NCBI GenBank assembly: GCA_964606415.1
Contig: CAZSGN010000143.1
Span: forward strand, 1-7,246
Direction of reading: 5' to 3'
Length of the DNA: 7,246 nt
From: CAZSGN01 sp964606415
GTDB lineage: Bacteria > Bacteroidota > Bacteroidia > Bacteroidales > JBBRXJ01
The notes under the pieces are model-generated. The model did not search any database, had not been told where the DNA came from, and saw only the letters and a program-made list of their open reading frames with translations. Positions 6,076 through 7,246 of the stretch are shown here, piece by piece. The number at the start of each line of letters is the position of its first letter. Positions within the stretch are counted from its first letter, which is position 1. The position numbers were made by a program, and so were the translations under genes.

Positions 6076-7124
6076 AAAAGATATACGTCCTGTATCAGGT
6101 TCAATAAATTTTTCCCTTCTTCAAATGGGCGTTGAAATGCTTTTCTTCCTGAGATCAAACCTGTTCCGCCGGCACGTTTATTAATAACAGCAGTCCTTAC
6201 TGCATTTTCAAAATCGGATGCTCCGGATGAGGCACCTCCTGAATTAATCATGCCTATTTTGCCCATGTAACAATTGATTACCTGATATCTGCATAAGTCA
6301 ATAGGGTGGTTTGTTGATAATTTATCATACATGTCTGGATGTGTCTTGCCAAAGCTAATGGCTTTGAATCCCTTGTTATTGGTTGCTTGTTTTTGTTTGA
6401 TCAGGTCGGCTTTAATCGTTACACCAATATGATTGGCTTGTCCGGTAAGGTCGGCAGCCGTATGGTAGTCTTTGTCTTTTTTAAACCCGCTATTCCGTGT
6501 GTAACACCAAAGCACTGTTGCCATGCCAAGCTCATGGGCTGCTTCAAAGGCTTCCGATACTTCTTCTATCTGGCGCCTCGATTCTTCAGAACCAAAATAA
6601 ATCGTGGCTCCAATAGCAGTAGCCCCTAAGTTCCAGGCTTCTCTCACAGAACCAAAGAATATCTGGTCATATGTATTCGGATAGGTTAAAAGTTCATTGT
6701 GATTTAATTTTACTATAAATGGAATCTTATGTGCATATTTTCTGGAAATAAGCCCCATACCTCCTAATGTTGTGGCTACTGCATTGCACCCTCCTTCAAT
6801 TGCTAATTTGATGATATTTTCCGGGTCGAAATACATGGGGTTGGGCCCAAATGCACTGCCTCCTGTATGTTCAATACCCTGGTCAACCGGTAAAATTGAT
6901 AAGTATCCGGTGCCGCCTAAACGCCCATGATTATATATTGAATAAAGGCTTTTTAATACCTGTGCATTCCGGTCACTGTCTTTGAAAATAGCATCTACAT
7001 GATCCGGCCCTGTCAAATGCATTTGAGATTTTGGGATGGTTTGAGACGTGTGGTCAAGGAAATATGAAGCCTCTTCACCCAAATACTCGTTTATCTTATC
7101 AAAATTATTCATTGGTGTATCCAT
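6054..7124 (-). CDS. fbaB: Class I fructose-bisphosphate aldolase, FbaB/DhnA family
   Basis: This cytoplasmic Schiff-base aldolase cleaves fructose-1,6-bisphosphate to dihydroxyacetone phosphate and glyceraldehyde-3-phosphate, and runs in reverse in gluconeogenesis. It has 356 residues against about 350 for E. coli FbaB, and similarity runs end to end. Visible family blocks are ILPVDQGIEH (77-86, with conserved Asp81), VKLNHNELLTYPNTYDQ (138-154), GATIYFGSEESRRQIEE (172-188), YHTAADLTGQANH (220-232), DLIKQK (240-245, Lys243 the likely Schiff-base lysine by alignment), INSGGASSG (293-301), AVRTAVINKRAGGTGLI (308-324) and the C-terminus IQDVYLLNDITVA. The start at 7124 is preceded by an A-rich leader without Shine-Dalgarno; Met5 (7112) is an alternative. 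No clear downstream terminator was seen, and the 3' end runs into the PqiA-like relic on the other strand. No aldolase partner gene is adjacent; the gene is alone on its strand. Confidence 0.98.
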   Translation of the reverse strand: MDTPMNNFDKINEYLGEEASYFLDHTSQTIPKSQMHLTGPDHVDAIFKDSDRNAQVLKSLYSIYNHGRLGGTGYLSILPVDQGIEHTGGSAFGPNPMYFDPENIIKLAIEGGCNAVATTLGGMGLISRKYAHKIPFIVKLNHNELLTYPNTYDQIFFGSVREAWNLGATAIGATIYFGSEESRRQIEEVSEAFEAAHELGMATVLWCYTRNSGFKKDKDYHTAADLTGQANHIGVTIKADLIKQKQATNNKGFKAISFGKTHPDMYDKLSTNHPIDLCRYQVINCYMGKIGMINSGGASSGASDFENAVRTAVINKRAGGTGLISGRKAFQRPFEEGKNLLNLIQDVYLLNDITVA

Positions 7125-7196
7125 TTCTTTAATTTTTTAAATTTATATATTCTAAATCTACCAAAATCATGCCATTGTTATAGACTTTAAGTTTTT

Positions 7197-7239
7197 AAGT
7201 TAATTGAGTTAATTGAGTTGATTGAGTTGATTGAGTTGA
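7197..7239 (-). repeat. 9-bp tandem repeat, right copy (inverted relative to left copy)
   Basis: On the plus strand the array reads gttaattga twice (7199-7216), gttgattga twice (7217-7234), then a partial gttga. On the minus strand this is aactcaat(t/c), the same unit as at bases 1-43. The sequence next to it on the aldolase side (7183-7198) reads, on the minus strand, aacttaaaaacttaaa. It aligns without gaps to aacttagtaacttaaa at the left end, with two substitutions. The array lies about 73 bases upstream of the aldolase ATG. Two of the four full units carry one A-to-G change, so this copy has drifted, and it continues towards the window edge. Confidence 0.93.
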
Positions 7240-7246
7240 GTTTGGA

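Noticed and set aside
5799..6107. A 102-residue Cys-rich hypothetical protein (CNCCH motif)
   Set aside because: The Cys-rich part lies after a frameshift; the neighbouring frame carries the conserved PqiA-type sequence, so the CNCCH run is an out-of-frame artefact.
6339..6629. A 96-residue plus-strand ORF within the aldolase gene
   Set aside because: It lies wholly antisense to strongly conserved fbaB codons and shows no family features.
7137..7180. A promoter for fbaB (minus-strand TAGATTTA near the start codon)
   Set aside because: It differs from TAnnTTTG at the last base, and no TTG lies at the right distance upstream, so the support is too weak to list.
1..7246. CRISPR array reading of the terminal 9-bp repeats
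   Set aside because: The units are 9 bp and contiguous, with no spacers, and no cas genes are present.

Overview
The window looks like chromosomal DNA of a member of the Bacteroidota, probably an anaerobic or fermentative polysaccharide degrader. Four things point there: an AT-rich genome with no Shine-Dalgarno sequences, start codons preceded by A-rich leaders, a clean Bacteroidota-type promoter (TTG, 19 bases, TAnnTTTG) before one gene, and a GH43 glycosidase with a lipoprotein signal. The genus cannot be told from this stretch.

Layout. Bases 1-54 are a 9-bp tandem repeat (attaactca). It runs almost directly into a GH43 beta-xylosidase/arabinofuranosidase-type lipoprotein (65-1747, +). A 367-base intergenic region follows, with short open frames on both strands and, at its right end, a recognisable promoter for pyruvate phosphate dikinase (ppdK, 2115-4844, +). 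ppdK ends in a strong intrinsic terminator (4862-4896). Bases 4897-6050 are a gene graveyard. They hold a decayed IS630-family transposase (5045-5560) with three in-frame TAA stops and no catalytic domain. After it come an AT-rich stretch with inverted repeats and a decayed C-terminal piece of a PqiA-like membrane protein (about 5763-6075) broken by a frameshift and a TAG stop. A class I fructose-bisphosphate aldolase of the FbaB type (6054-7124, -) comes next. Upstream of it, at 7197-7239, lies the same 9-bp repeat as at the left end, in opposite orientation.

Function. The two intact cytoplasmic enzymes are central carbon enzymes. FbaB interconverts fructose-1,6-bisphosphate and triose phosphates, and PPDK interconverts pyruvate and PEP using ATP/AMP and PPi. 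The GH43 lipoprotein would release pentoses from xylan or arabinoxylan outside the cytoplasm. No SusC/SusD pair, sugar transporter or regulator is visible, so a polysaccharide utilisation locus cannot be claimed. The three intact genes are separate transcription units.

I see no convincing new multi-gene system. The points most worth checking are the shared repeat leader before both outer genes, the two layered pseudogenes, and the unexplained 1748-1990 stretch. Both window ends lie inside the same repeat family, so the window may be a short contig that broke at unresolved repeats.
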